Shown: positions 44,548-52,645 of the stretch, one piece after another
How positions within the stretch are numbered: the stretch's first letter is position 1
How the letters are laid out: each line of letters opens with the position of its first letter
Source of the DNA: Photobacterium jeanii
GTDB lineage: Bacteria > Pseudomonadota > Gammaproteobacteria > Enterobacterales > Vibrionaceae
NCBI RefSeq assembly: GCF_001650345.1
Contig: NZ_LVHF01000033.1
Location: 558,001 to 622,000 of the forward strand
Direction: 5' to 3'
DNA length: 64,000 nt
The notes under the pieces: model-generated
The model's database searches: none
What the model saw: the letters and a program-made list of their open reading frames with translations, nothing else
What the model was told of the DNA's origin: nothing
Translations under genes and position numbers: made by a program

Positions 44548-44802
44548 ATGAAAAAAAAACTCAACCAGCTTGCTGTGGATGAGCAAGCTGTGATCATCCA
44601 ACACCACGCAGAGGGTGCAATCCGACAAAGGCTGATGGATCTTGGTCTTCTTCCTCAAACTTCAATTAAATTAGTTCGTTATGCGCCGCTTGGAGACCCG
44701 ATCCAAGTAAAGGTTGGTCGTGCAAATGTGAGTTTACGCCGAGCAGAAGCGGAAACCGTTTGGGTTGAGTTAATTGATAGTGGTAAGGAAACCAGACAAT
44801 GA
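44548..44802 (+). CDS. feoA: Ferrous iron transport protein FeoA
   Basis: 84 aa SH3-like protein that works with FeoB in Fe(II) uptake. It shows the pattern LNQLAVDEQAVIIQHHAEGAIRQRLMDLGLLPQTSIKLVRYAPLGDPIQVKVGRANVSLRRAEAETVWV, with the conserved LMDLGL and PLGDP turns. The frame extends 20 codons upstream (TTG 44488), but that part is not FeoA-like; ATG 44548 is the likely start, though no Shine-Dalgarno is obvious. It overlaps feoB by 4 bases (ATGA). Confidence 0.92.
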   Translation: MKKKLNQLAVDEQAVIIQHHAEGAIRQRLMDLGLLPQTSIKLVRYAPLGDPIQVKVGRANVSLRRAEAETVWVELIDSGKETRQ

Positions 44803-47300
44803 GTGCGAGTACGATTCTATTAGCAGGCCAGCAAAATGCGGGTAAATCGACCCTATTTAATATGCTCACAGGTGCGCGGCAACATGTCGCAAATTACCCT
44901 GGTGTTACCGTTGATAAGAAGTCGGGTTGGTTTAAGGTTAATAGTGAAACCTACAAGGTGGTGGACCTTCCTGGTACCTATAGTCTTTCTAGTTTTTCAT
45001 TAGAAGAAAGGGTCACTCGTCAGGCGCTGAATGAGCTTGATGCGGATGTGGTTCTTAACGTTTTAGACGCAGCAAATTTGTCCCGTGGCTTAAACTTAAC
45101 TATGCAGTTGATTGAGCAAGAACTGCCTATGGTTTTAGTTTTGAACATGATGGATATCGCCCAATCGGAAGGGATCAGAATTAACTCTGAGTTGTTATCT
45201 CAGCGTCTTGGTTTACCCGTAGTTGAAACGATTGGTAAGCGAGTTCAAGGTAAGACTGCCATTACCGATTCTCTTCCTAGCGCAACCAAAGCACCACTTC
45301 CATACTCTTTAGCGGAACTCGATCAAGATCGCGATGCTATTGTTGAGCAACTATTGCCTTATGAATCTTGTTTTAACCAATCGTTAGACTGGGTTGCTGT
45401 AAAATTGCTTGAGAATGATAGTGTTGTTGTCGATCAGCTTAAGCAAACTTTGCCAGAGGCGACGTGGTTTGAGTTCGAGAAAACCTTAAAGGCACAACAA
45501 TCAGGGCTTGCTGTTCGTCTTACTATGTCAGTGAGTGATTACGTAGTGACTTGTCGTAATCGCTTCATACAGTCTCTTATCGAAGACGTGGTTGATGAGA
45601 GCCAAGCGGCACCGGAAACGCGCACGGAAAAGATCGACCGTTGGGTGCTTAATCGTTATTTGGCCCCTTGTGTATTGTTGGCAACGGTTTTTCTTATTTA
45701 CCAACTTTCGATTGTCTATGGTTATGAGCTGACTAACTACACTTGGCCTTATTTGGCCGCAGCGCGTGAGTTTATCGCGGGTTTATTACCTGAAGCCGGT
45801 TTTCTTCATGACCCTTATTTGCGTGCAATGGGGTTATGGATTGTAGATTCGGCGAATACCTTGTTGAACTATGTGCCTATCTTTGTGATTTTGTTTGGCT
45901 TGATTGCCGCGCTGGAAGATTCTGGCTATATGGCGCGTATCGCGTTTATCGTTGATAAGATCCTGCATCGCTTTGGTCTTCATGGACAAAGTACATTACC
46001 GCTTATTTTAAGTGGGGTATTTGCTGGTGGTTGTGCAGTGCCGGGTGTTATGGCAACTAAAGGGATCCCAGATCACCGCGCACGTTTAGCGACCATTCTT
46101 ACCGTGCCGTTCATGAACTGTCTGGCAAAAGTGCCGCTTTACACACTTCTTTTGGGGATATTCTTTGTAGAGCACAAAGCGTTAATGATGTTCTACATTG
46201 CGACCATTACCATTATTGCCGCTCTTTTAGTGGCGAAACTGCTGACTAAAACTGTATTACGTGGCACCGAAACAGCGCCATTTGTGATGGAGTTACCTCG
46301 TTACCATATGCCAACGCTACGCAGCGTGCTAATGCGTTCGTTTGAACGTACTTGGATCTACATCAAGAAGGTCGGCACCATTGTGATTGCGGTGTCTGTC
46401 GTGATTTTCTGTTTGCTGCAATTCCCGGGTGTACCTGAAGATCAACAACAAGTTTTTGAGCAGCGTGCGACACAATCAATCGATAAGTTCTATAAAAAGC
46501 TAGGCAATAATCCATATGTAGCGGATGTACCAGCAGAGCAGTTGCCGTCATTAGTGAATTACTATAGTGATTACAAACGCGCTAAGTTAAATGCAACTAG
46601 CGCAAGTAAGTCAAAAGCAGTGAATGCGGCATTTGAAGAACGAAACGCTCAGTTTTACCCAATGGTCGTGCCACCAAAAGGCGACAAAGCTGCGAAGAAG
46701 GTGAGTCGTGAACTACGTAAATTGGCATCGGCACGTAAGAAAATTCGTCGTCAGATGAAAGAAGTGCGTTTAGAAACATCATTGCTCGGTCAACTTGGTC
46801 GTGCAATGGAGCCAGTAACCCAATACGCAGGTTTTGATTGGAAAATCAATGTAGCTCTGTTGTCATCATTTGCAGCTCGTGAAAGTAGTGTGGCGACCCT
46901 TGGGGTGTTATTCCAACAAGACGATGACAGTAATGCATCACTTGAGTCTCGTATGGGATCGGAGACTAAAGAACGTGGTGGTAATGATTTATCCGCTGTT
47001 GCTGTGATTTTGTTCTTTGCGTTGTATCCGCCATGCTTGGCAACCATGATCATGATCCGAGTGCAAACGGGTCAATACCGTTGGATGCTATTAGCGATCT
47101 TCCTACCTACTGGGCTGGGCTTCCTTGTCGCTTCGGCTACTTACTCAATTGGTACTGCTCTAGCGTTACCGGGCATTGTGATGATGTCGTGGGTATACGG
47201 TATTAGTCTGGCAACGCTATTACTTGTGGCTGTCGGCGATAAGATTAAAGCGAAGTTTCTACCTTCACAACCGAATGAACTAAGGAGTGAAAATGGCTGA
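44799..47300 (+). CDS. feoB: Ferrous iron transporter FeoB with unusual cytosolic/periplasmic insert
   Basis: 833 aa. The N-terminal G domain has G1 GQQNAGKST (residues about 8-16), G3 DLPG and G4-type NMMD, then an NFeoB helical domain (about 160-275). The membrane core begins near residue 285. Family hallmarks: GLIAALEDSGYMARIAF, VFAGGCAVPGVMATKG and the second Gate with LLSSFAARESSVATLGVLF. Compared with the usual 750-780 residues, about 110 extra charged residues (about 545-655, DNA about 46432-46768) sit between two membrane segments (after LLQFPGVPEDQQQ, rich in Lys/Arg/Ala). Overlaps feoA by 4 bases and the next gene by 8. Imports Fe(II) in low oxygen. Confidence 0.94.
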   Translation: MSASTILLAGQQNAGKSTLFNMLTGARQHVANYPGVTVDKKSGWFKVNSETYKVVDLPGTYSLSSFSLEERVTRQALNELDADVVLNVLDAANLSRGLNLTMQLIEQELPMVLVLNMMDIAQSEGIRINSELLSQRLGLPVVETIGKRVQGKTAITDSLPSATKAPLPYSLAELDQDRDAIVEQLLPYESCFNQSLDWVAVKLLENDSVVVDQLKQTLPEATWFEFEKTLKAQQSGLAVRLTMSVSDYVVTCRNRFIQSLIEDVVDESQAAPETRTEKIDRWVLNRYLAPCVLLATVFLIYQLSIVYGYELTNYTWPYLAAAREFIAGLLPEAGFLHDPYLRAMGLWIVDSANTLLNYVPIFVILFGLIAALEDSGYMARIAFIVDKILHRFGLHGQSTLPLILSGVFAGGCAVPGVMATKGIPDHRARLATILTVPFMNCLAKVPLYTLLLGIFFVEHKALMMFYIATITIIAALLVAKLLTKTVLRGTETAPFVMELPRYHMPTLRSVLMRSFERTWIYIKKVGTIVIAVSVVIFCLLQFPGVPEDQQQVFEQRATQSIDKFYKKLGNNPYVADVPAEQLPSLVNYYSDYKRAKLNATSASKSKAVNAAFEERNAQFYPMVVPPKGDKAAKKVSRELRKLASARKKIRRQMKEVRLETSLLGQLGRAMEPVTQYAGFDWKINVALLSSFAARESSVATLGVLFQQDDDSNASLESRMGSETKERGGNDLSAVAVILFFALYPPCLATMIMIRVQTGQYRWMLLAIFLPTGLGFLVASATYSIGTALALPGIVMMSWVYGISLATLLLVAVGDKIKAKFLPSQPNELRSENG

Positions 47301-47496
47301 TTCTAGTGCTTTAGTTGCGGTTAAAGCGGCAACATCATGGCAAGACTTCGCCGCAGTTGGTGTGGTGATTGCTATTGCGTTGGCTTATCTATACCGTAAG
47401 TTGTGGAAGAAGAAAGGGCAGTGTGGTAGCTGTGATAGTTGTCCTAGTGGTTGCCCTTCTAGCTCGCCTTCGGTGAAAAAACGCAACAAGCATTAA
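47293..47496 (+). CDS. FeoB-associated Cys-rich membrane protein
   Basis: 67 aa. One membrane segment (residues about 19-35, FAAVGVVIAIALAYLYR) is followed by a basic stretch and a Cys-rich tail CGSCDSCPSGC, as in the FeoB-associated Cys-rich family (PF12669 in type). It occupies the place of feoC but is unrelated to the winged-helix FeoC of enterobacteria. The start is ATG 47293 with GGAG at 47284-47287; a GTG two codons earlier is possible. The first eight bases overlap feoB, so it belongs to the feo operon. Its role, perhaps iron or redox control of FeoB, is unproven. Confidence 0.85.
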   Translation: MADSSALVAVKAATSWQDFAAVGVVIAIALAYLYRKLWKKKGQCGSCDSCPSGCPSSSPSVKKRNKH

Positions 47497-47523
47497 TCGC
47501 TATTTTTGATCAGATACATAAAG

Positions 47524-47562
47524 AAACGGCGCCATTATTTAAACTAATGGCGCCGTTTTTAT
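47524..47562 (+). terminator. Terminator of feo operon
   Basis: Perfect 14-base arms AAACGGCGCCATTA / TAATGGCGCCGTTT (47524-47537 with 47545-47558) and T-run, 27 bases past the last feo gene. Confidence 0.93.
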
Positions 47563-47641
47563 GTTAGGTCGCTCGGTGCTTACTAGAACCTAGCTTTGGT
47601 TCGTTAATCGGTTCAGAACGTTACTCATTGCGTAAGTATCT

Positions 47642-48499
47642 TTAGATTTGTGCACTTTCATGTTTTATAAGTTGAGATGAAAGCCAGCCAATGGCATCAG
47701 CAAAAATTTGGTCTTTTTCTGGTTCGTTAAATAGTTCGTGATAGAGACCGTCATAGATCTTTAACTCTTTATCTTGGCTAGCAATATGCTGTTTGAAGAA
47801 GTGGGCACCTTCAGGGTTAACTAATCTATCGGCTGTACCTTGTAGTATCAGTAAGGGAATGATGATGGTATGAGCTTGTTGAGCCAGTATTTCCATTGCG
47901 ACTTGAATTTGGCGACTTAAGCCAGCGGTTATTAGTCCTGTATGATTGAGCGGATCAGCTTGGTATTGAGCAACGACTTGAGGATCACGACTTACCCCTT
48001 GTATATCAAGGGCGACAGCAGGTAATTTAGGTGCGAGGGCTGCAATATATTTACCTAATTTGATCAACAGTGGAGAAAGGTTTGCTGGTGGTTGAATTGC
48101 AGGAGCCGACAGTATTGCCCCTGCCAATTTGTCCTGATGTTTAAGAAGATAGCTTGCGCTAATTAACCCACCCATACTATGGCCAATCAGATACAGAGGT
48201 AGCTGAGGATGTTGAGCTTTGATTTGATCAATTAGTAAATCGAGAGTGTCAATAAACTCATTAAAATCTTCAATATACACTCGCTTTCCTTCAGAACGGC
48301 CATGCCCAGGGTGATCAAGGCTATAAACTGCACTATCAATCGAAATAAGCTGTTCTACCAATGCCTGATAACGACTGGAATGTTCTCCAAGTCCGTGAAC
48401 AATAACAACAACGGCTTTGATTTGAGCATCGGGTAACCAAGATTGAGTAAATATGTGTTTACCGTTTGGGTTGGTAAATGAACTTTCTTGATGAGTCAT
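47642..48499 (-). CDS. Alpha/beta hydrolase, monoacylglycerol lipase / lysophospholipase type
   Basis: 285 aa from ATG 48499 (frame runs 15 codons further). The fold markers are VVVIVHGLGEHSSRYQALV (oxyanion HG), YSLDHPGHGRSEG, the nucleophile elbow LIGHSMGGLIS, and the acid and His regions LILQGTADRLVNPEGA and KIYDGLYHELFNEPE. It resembles PldB and eukaryotic-type monoglyceride lipases. No signal peptide is present, so it is cytoplasmic. The substrate is likely a monoacylglycerol or lysophospholipid. The Shine-Dalgarno for either start is weak. Single gene. Confidence 0.86.
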   Translation of the reverse strand: MTHQESSFTNPNGKHIFTQSWLPDAQIKAVVVIVHGLGEHSSRYQALVEQLISIDSAVYSLDHPGHGRSEGKRVYIEDFNEFIDTLDLLIDQIKAQHPQLPLYLIGHSMGGLISASYLLKHQDKLAGAILSAPAIQPPANLSPLLIKLGKYIAALAPKLPAVALDIQGVSRDPQVVAQYQADPLNHTGLITAGLSRQIQVAMEILAQQAHTIIIPLLILQGTADRLVNPEGAHFFKQHIASQDKELKIYDGLYHELFNEPEKDQIFADAIGWLSSQLIKHESAQI

Positions 48500-48641
48500 A
48501 ACGTTATTGCTGCCTTGAATAGGTGTAGTGCGACTACATTGCATTGGTATGACCAGTATAACTAACTAAAAATGTTCAACAAAGCATTGTTCAATTGAAG
48601 TGAGGCGGTGTTGGTAGAGTTGCAATAGAGGCTAAAAAAGA

Positions 48642-48665
48642 AAAGCCTTCGCTAAGGAAGGCTTT
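48642..48665 (-). terminator. Terminator of porin gene 2
   Basis: The stem AAAGCCTTC / GAAGGCTTT (48642-48650 with 48657-48665) lies 21 bases past the porin stop, with A-run upstream (U-run on the minus strand). Confidence 0.85.
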
Positions 48666-48686
48666 GAAGTTCGTGTTTAAAAGAAA

Positions 48687-49523
48687 TTAGAAGTTGTAAA
48701 CAAGACCAACTTTGATTTCGTTTTCACGTTTTAGTTTGTGACCGTCTTTCTTAATGTCTGATTTAATGGTGTATTGCGCGTAAGGAACGAAATCACCTAA
48801 CGCTGTTACATCTGCACGGAACTCATAATCGTTAGAAGTGAAGTTACCTTTACCGCCATCAACTGCTTTCGGGAAGCTACCGTTAATTTGTTCAGTACCA
48901 TCAATTTTAATGGTGTGTGCTTTACGAACCCAATTAACAGAAAGGTTAGCAACATCTTGAATGTCATAGCCTAGTGTTAGGTCTGTACGGTGAACACTGT
49001 CTTTAAAATCAGCTTTGTAAAATTCGTACTCAACCGCGGGAATTCCAGAATTTTTCTTTGCAAGGTATTCAGCTTTATCTTTACGTGTTTCGTAGCGGTA
49101 ACGAGCATCTACATATAGGCCGCTTTCGTGTTTGTAGCCACCTTTGATACCCATTTTGTAAGTGTTACCAATATCGTACTTTGCAGAGTGCTCGGTAATT
49201 GATGGACGGTAATCACCAGTGGTGTCGTTCGCTGTTGCTGTTTTATATGTGGAAAAAGTAACTTCAGCCAATGGTTGAACATAAGCGCCTTCAGCAACTT
49301 CAAACTTCCAAGCAGTGCCAAGAGTTACTTCTTTATTTTCTTTATTTTTAACATCGTACACATTTTCAAGGTCGAAACTTAAGCCATTGTCCATCTCGTA
49401 GCCAACTTTAGCTGCGGCTTCACGTACATCCTTGCTGTGCTTGTAGTTTACGTCTGTGTATACATCGGCCATAGCTGGAGCTGAAACTGCGATAGCAATA
49501 GCTAGAGAAAGTAACTTTTTCAT
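48687..49523 (-). CDS. KdgM-family oligosaccharide porin, tandem copy 2
   Basis: 278 aa outer-membrane beta-barrel. The signal peptide is MKKLLSLAIAIAVSAPAMA. The body has alternating strands with typical KdgM features: VREAAAKVGYEMDNGLSFDLENVY, LGTAWKFEV..YVQPLAEVTF, YKMGIKGGYKHESGLYVDARYRYET, LTLGYDIQDVANLSVNWVRK and a terminal EIKVGLVYNF ending in Phe, the OmpA-like C-terminal signal. KdgM proteins pass acidic oligosaccharides such as oligogalacturonates; the vibrio forms may serve alginate or other polyuronates. It is a paralogue of the next gene (same signal peptide, same start and end strands, variable middle), with its own promoter. Confidence 0.85.
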   Translation of the reverse strand: MKKLLSLAIAIAVSAPAMADVYTDVNYKHSKDVREAAAKVGYEMDNGLSFDLENVYDVKNKENKEVTLGTAWKFEVAEGAYVQPLAEVTFSTYKTATANDTTGDYRPSITEHSAKYDIGNTYKMGIKGGYKHESGLYVDARYRYETRKDKAEYLAKKNSGIPAVEYEFYKADFKDSVHRTDLTLGYDIQDVANLSVNWVRKAHTIKIDGTEQINGSFPKAVDGGKGNFTSNDYEFRADVTALGDFVPYAQYTIKSDIKKDGHKLKRENEIKVGLVYNF

Positions 49524-49564
49524 TTTTACCTCATTGGTTTAATGTTTAACTAATTGTTGGCGTA

Positions 49565-49593
49565 ACTATACCTCTATAAAAATCGGTGTGCAA
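49565..49593 (-). promoter_or_regulatory. Promoter of porin copy 2
   Basis: On the minus strand TTGCAC (49593-49588) and TATAGT (49570-49565) are separated by 17 bases; the spacer contains TTTTTATAG. The paralogue's promoter has the same layout. Confidence 0.65.
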
Positions 49594-49774
49594 TAAAAAT
49601 GTTTGGTGTTGAATGTAATTTTCACGTCAATGAAAGATAACAAGCTGATTTAAATTAATAAAAAAAAAACAAAACGAAGTTATTTCGTGCTTTTATGTGA
49701 TGGCAGTTGTTAGAAAAACGAATGGTGACTGAAGGGGGGTACTGAATTATTTTATAGTTTGGCGACGTACAACG

Positions 49775-49800
49775 AAAAAAGCCTCCCGAGAGGGAGGCTT
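49775..49800 (-). terminator. Terminator of porin gene 1
   Basis: The stem AAGCCTCCC / GGGAGGCTT (49779-49787 with 49792-49800), GAGA loop, with A-run on its left (U-run on minus strand), 20 bases past the stop. Confidence 0.88.
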
Positions 49801-49819
49801 AAAATTCGATACCTTGAAA

Positions 49820-50692
49820 TTAGAAGTTGTAAACTAGGCCAACTTTGATTTCGTTTTCACGCTTGTTTTTGAAAGCTTCGCCTTCAAGACCGTGTACGTC
49901 AAAACCTTTCACTTTTTCGCTAGTTTTGATGGTGTATTGAACGTAAGGAACAAAGTCACCTAGGCCGTTAGCTGCAGCTTTGAATTCGATATCAGAAGAA
50001 GATGCACGTAGTTTAGTGATATCAGCTTTACCTAAATCTAGTAGCTCACCTTTAATTTTTGTAGAACCAGTTTTGTAGATCCAGTTTACAGATAGGTCAG
50101 CCATATCTTCAATTACATAGCCAACAGTTAGGTCTGTACGGTGAAGACGACTAGCATCTTCTTTGCTTAGAAGTGTTGCGCCTACTGGTTTCTTATCGTA
50201 AGTACCGTTTGCATCTAGTTTCCAGCTACTATCGTTCATTTCGTAACGGTAACGAAGTGAAGTGTAAATACCGTTATCAAACTCGTAACCACCTTTAAGG
50301 CCAATTTTGTAGGTATTACCGTTTTTATTTTTCTCTGTAATAGAGAAAGTTTTATCGTCTAATGCGTCACCAAAAAATTTGCTTGCTTCATCAAATTTAT
50401 GGCTTGAGTTATTAGTCGCAAAAGTTACTTCAGCAAGAGGTTGGATGTAGCCGTTTTCTACAACATCGAACTTCCATGCAGTACCAAGAGTTACTTCTTT
50501 GTTTTTCTTGTTTTTGAAATCGTAAACATTCTCAAGATCGAAGCTTAGACCGTTGTCCATTACGTAGCCAACTTTCGCTGCTGCTTCGCGTACGTCATGT
50601 TTGCTGTGCTTGTAGTTTACATCAGTGTAGATGTCAGCCATTGCTGGTGCTGACACTGCAATAGCTACAGCAAGAGAAAGTAACTTTTTCAT
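49820..50692 (-). CDS. KdgM-family oligosaccharide porin, tandem copy 1
   Basis: 290 aa. Same signal peptide and first strands as copy 2, the same C-terminal NEIKVGLVYNF, but a different central loop set (HKFDEASKFFGDALDDKTFSI and YEMNDSSWKLDANGTYDKKP). The barrel is about 12-stranded as in KdgM. The tandem duplication with variable loops suggests separation of substrate preference or phase of expression. It has its own promoter and terminator, so the two are separately transcribed. No degradation enzymes (lyases, KdgK etc.) are adjacent. Confidence 0.85.
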   Translation of the reverse strand: MKKLLSLAVAIAVSAPAMADIYTDVNYKHSKHDVREAAAKVGYVMDNGLSFDLENVYDFKNKKNKEVTLGTAWKFDVVENGYIQPLAEVTFATNNSSHKFDEASKFFGDALDDKTFSITEKNKNGNTYKIGLKGGYEFDNGIYTSLRYRYEMNDSSWKLDANGTYDKKPVGATLLSKEDASRLHRTDLTVGYVIEDMADLSVNWIYKTGSTKIKGELLDLGKADITKLRASSSDIEFKAAANGLGDFVPYVQYTIKTSEKVKGFDVHGLEGEAFKNKRENEIKVGLVYNF

Positions 50693-50735
50693 TTTATATC
50701 CCCATTAAGTATTACGTTGAACTTGATTTGGTTGA

Positions 50736-50764
50736 ACTATAAACCTATAAAAACCACTGTACAA
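50736..50764 (-). promoter_or_regulatory. Promoter of porin copy 1
   Basis: On the minus strand TTGTAC (50764-50759) and TATAGT (50741-50736) are separated by 17 bases, with the same TTTTTATAGG spacer element as the promoter of copy 2. Confidence 0.7.
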
Positions 50765-51183
50765 TAAAAAATCATAAATTTTTGATATTTTATGCTTTTC
50801 AGGGATGAGTGGTGTTATTAACTGTATGTAAATCAATGGCTTAATTTGATGATCATTTTTTGGAATGATCTGGGAGTTAAATTTTGCTTGTTATTGCATG
50901 TTGTTTTATTAATATGTATTCATATCAGGAATGCTTGCTGCAAAGGAGTGTGGTGTGTTTTTTACCGTTTGCTGCTTAATTTGGTCAAAAGGAAAGCAAA
51001 TCTCATAAATATTAAAAATGGCTTTGTAGTTATTGATTTGATTTGTTGTTGAATCTATAATCCGTTACGCAAAGGAACCATGCGAGGTAGCTAAAATGTG
51101 ACTGTACGTTAAATGTACTGTTGATGTTAGCGACCAGACTTTGGGAAGGATATGTAAGGTTAAAGTAAGTAGTGGTGTTCAAA

Positions 51184-51294
51184 GTGAGTACTTGGTTTTG
51201 GCTAGGTTACGGCCTGTTTTTTATCATTGTCGCTATGATGGTATTGATTGACTTAAGCTCTGAATCAGGTTGTTTGACGCAGAAGCGAACTTAA
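51184..51294 (+). CDS. Small single-pass membrane protein (about 36 aa)
   Basis: A GTG-started frame encodes MSTWFWLGYGLFFIIVAM... with one clear membrane helix (residues about 4-24), then a polar tail with one Cys (SESGCLTQKRT). Two upstream in-frame GTG codons (51172, 51175) are alternative starts. A strong terminator 28 bases downstream (51323-51346) shows that this strand is transcribed here. The frame is too short for statistical support and the ribosome-binding site is weak (AGTGG). No family is recognised. Confidence 0.4.
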   Translation: MSTWFWLGYGLFFIIVAMMVLIDLSSESGCLTQKRT

Positions 51295-51322
51295 CAATCT
51301 ATCCATGCATGAAGAATTTTTG

Positions 51323-51346
51323 AACCTGCCATTGGCAGGTTTTTTT
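51323..51346 (+). terminator. Terminator after the 36-aa ORF
   Basis: The stem AACCTGCC / GGCAGGTT (51323-51330 with 51334-51341), three-base loop, then a run of T. It precedes the Nudix gene by about 50 bases. Confidence 0.88.
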
Positions 51347-51394
51347 ATATCTGCTTAAATTGCATCGTATTTTTGTAATAGGGTAAAGCAGTTA

Positions 51395-51862
51395 ATGTCA
51401 TTCCATTATGTCGTGAGAAGTGTCGTATTATCTGAAAATCAGTTATTAGCTGTTCGAGTTGTCGGTGATGATAAGTTTTTCCTTCCTGGTGGACATATTG
51501 AATTTGGTGAGCCTGCAAAGCATGCGCTCCGCCGTGAATTTCAAGAAGAGCTAGGAATAACTGCTGATGTTGGTGCTTTTCTGGGGGCCGTTGAAAACGA
51601 GTGGATGGAAAAAAGTGAGCGACAATGCGAAGTGAATTTATTGTTTACAGCATCGTCACCGAATCTTGTGGCATCAGAGCTTGTTATTTCAAAGGAGCCT
51701 CATCTTGAGTTTCTGTGGCTGCCATTGACAGAACAAGGCCTTGCAAGCTTGTATCCACCATCACTTAGAACATGGTTAGTCTCTTTGGCTGGTCAAAAGA
51801 TAAATTTAGAAAATACAGAATTGGTCGCTTTTTGGGGATCAGACTTAGTAAAAGGAAATTAA
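51395..51862 (+). CDS. Nudix hydrolase
   Basis: 155 aa. The Nudix box reads GGHIEFGEPAKHALRREFQEELGI at residues about 32-55, matching GX5EX7REUXEEXGU, with the metal-binding REXXEE helix. It hydrolyses a nucleoside diphosphate linked to another group. The substrate cannot be assigned; the N-terminus YVVRSVVLSENQLLAVR is typical of MutT/ADP-ribose-like small Nudix proteins. The next gene starts one base after its stop. Confidence 0.9.
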   Translation: MSFHYVVRSVVLSENQLLAVRVVGDDKFFLPGGHIEFGEPAKHALRREFQEELGITADVGAFLGAVENEWMEKSERQCEVNLLFTASSPNLVASELVISKEPHLEFLWLPLTEQGLASLYPPSLRTWLVSLAGQKINLENTELVAFWGSDLVKGN

Positions 51863-51863
51863 T

Positions 51864-52130
51864 ATGATGAAGAAGTGGGTTTTGTTAACAGCAGTAGGAC
51901 TAGCTTCAATGTCTGCATCTGCTATCGAAACTAAAACTATTTCGACGGGCTCAAAGGCAAAAGTGCATCTTGATGTGCAGGGCATTGGAAAACGAGTGTG
52001 CTTTTATGATGATAAGGCGTATTCATTAGGCTCTGTCATTAAGGTTGAGAGCGTCCTATTGGAATGTGTACCAGAGAAAGAATTTGAGCAAAACGGCGCG
52101 CTTCGTTGGAACAAGGTCACATACAAATAA
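51864..52130 (+). CDS. DUF1496 family small secreted protein
   Basis: 88 aa with a signal peptide (cleavage near ASA-IE). The mature part has the DUF1496 phrase RVCFYDDKAYSLGSVIKVESVLLECV, with two Cys (in RVCF and LECV) probably forming a disulfide in the periplasm. Function unknown. It starts one base after the Nudix gene, so they form an operon. A hairpin AAAGCAG/CTGCTTT overlaps its stop and may terminate transcription. Confidence 0.75.
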   Translation: MMKKWVLLTAVGLASMSASAIETKTISTGSKAKVHLDVQGIGKRVCFYDDKAYSLGSVIKVESVLLECVPEKEFEQNGALRWNKVTYK

Positions 52131-52205
52131 AGCAGCTCATTGCTGCTTTATTAAATGGTCTTATTTTTAGGCGCACGCTACAGTGCTGATATTGTTCGCT
52201 AACAT

Positions 52206-52370
52206 TTAGCGGATAACACGACCTGAGTTTGGAGCCAGTTTGCCTGTACCACCTTGGTGATGCGGCGTGACAACGCCCATTTCGTTCATTAGTAGCTCTT
52301 TCATTGCAGCTGCTTCACGTTCATTTGTTGGTTTCCAGCTGGCAATTACCTTTGCTTTGTTCGCTTTCAT
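52206..52370 (-). CDS. Small conserved-looking cytoplasmic protein, unknown
   Basis: 54 aa from ATG 52370 (AAAGGACG upstream): MKANKAKVIASWKPTNEREAA..., ending in GGTGKLAPNSGRVIR. The frame opens 17 codons earlier, but the ribosome-binding site supports the shorter form. It is basic, without membrane segment. Gly-rich tail (HHQGGTGKLAPNSG) may be flexible. Family not recognised. Single gene. Confidence 0.55.
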   Translation of the reverse strand: MKANKAKVIASWKPTNEREAAAMKELLMNEMGVVTPHHQGGTGKLAPNSGRVIR

Positions 52371-52573
52371 ACAAGTCGTCCTTTTCTTATAAAACGTCCA
52401 AAATAATGCATCTAAACGCATAGTCTGGGTTAAAGTTTATACGACTTTAAGACATTTTCCAATATTTAATTCGCTAAGCGAATTAGTGCTACAGCAAGGC
52501 TTCAGCAAGTATTTAGCATTGTGAATGGGTGGTTATGGCTTGGTTGATGAAGTGTTTGTTTTTGGCGGTGAAA

Positions 52574-52605
52574 TAAAAAAACGTGCACTTTAGGAGCGCA
52601 CGTTT
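52574..52605 (-). terminator. Terminator of DUF406 gene
   Basis: The arms AAACGTGC / GCACGTTT (52578-52585 with 52598-52605), with A-run on the left (U-run on the minus strand), 41 bases past the DUF406 stop. Confidence 0.75.
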
Positions 52606-52645
52606 CTATAGGAAATTAAAAATCGTATGACTTTGAATTTACAGC

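Larger units (their letters stand above)
50693..51394. other. Intergenic region with a small-protein gene
   Basis: Its left end holds the porin promoter. The middle is AT-rich with no credible gene (a 68-codon frame at 50846 looks random). The right part contains a 36-codon membrane ORF followed by a strong terminator (see separate entries). Confidence 0.5.

Noticed and set aside
50846..51052. 68-codon plus-strand frame between the porin and Nudix genes
   Set aside because: It is Cys/Leu/Ile-rich low-complexity translation of AT-rich DNA, with no start signal.
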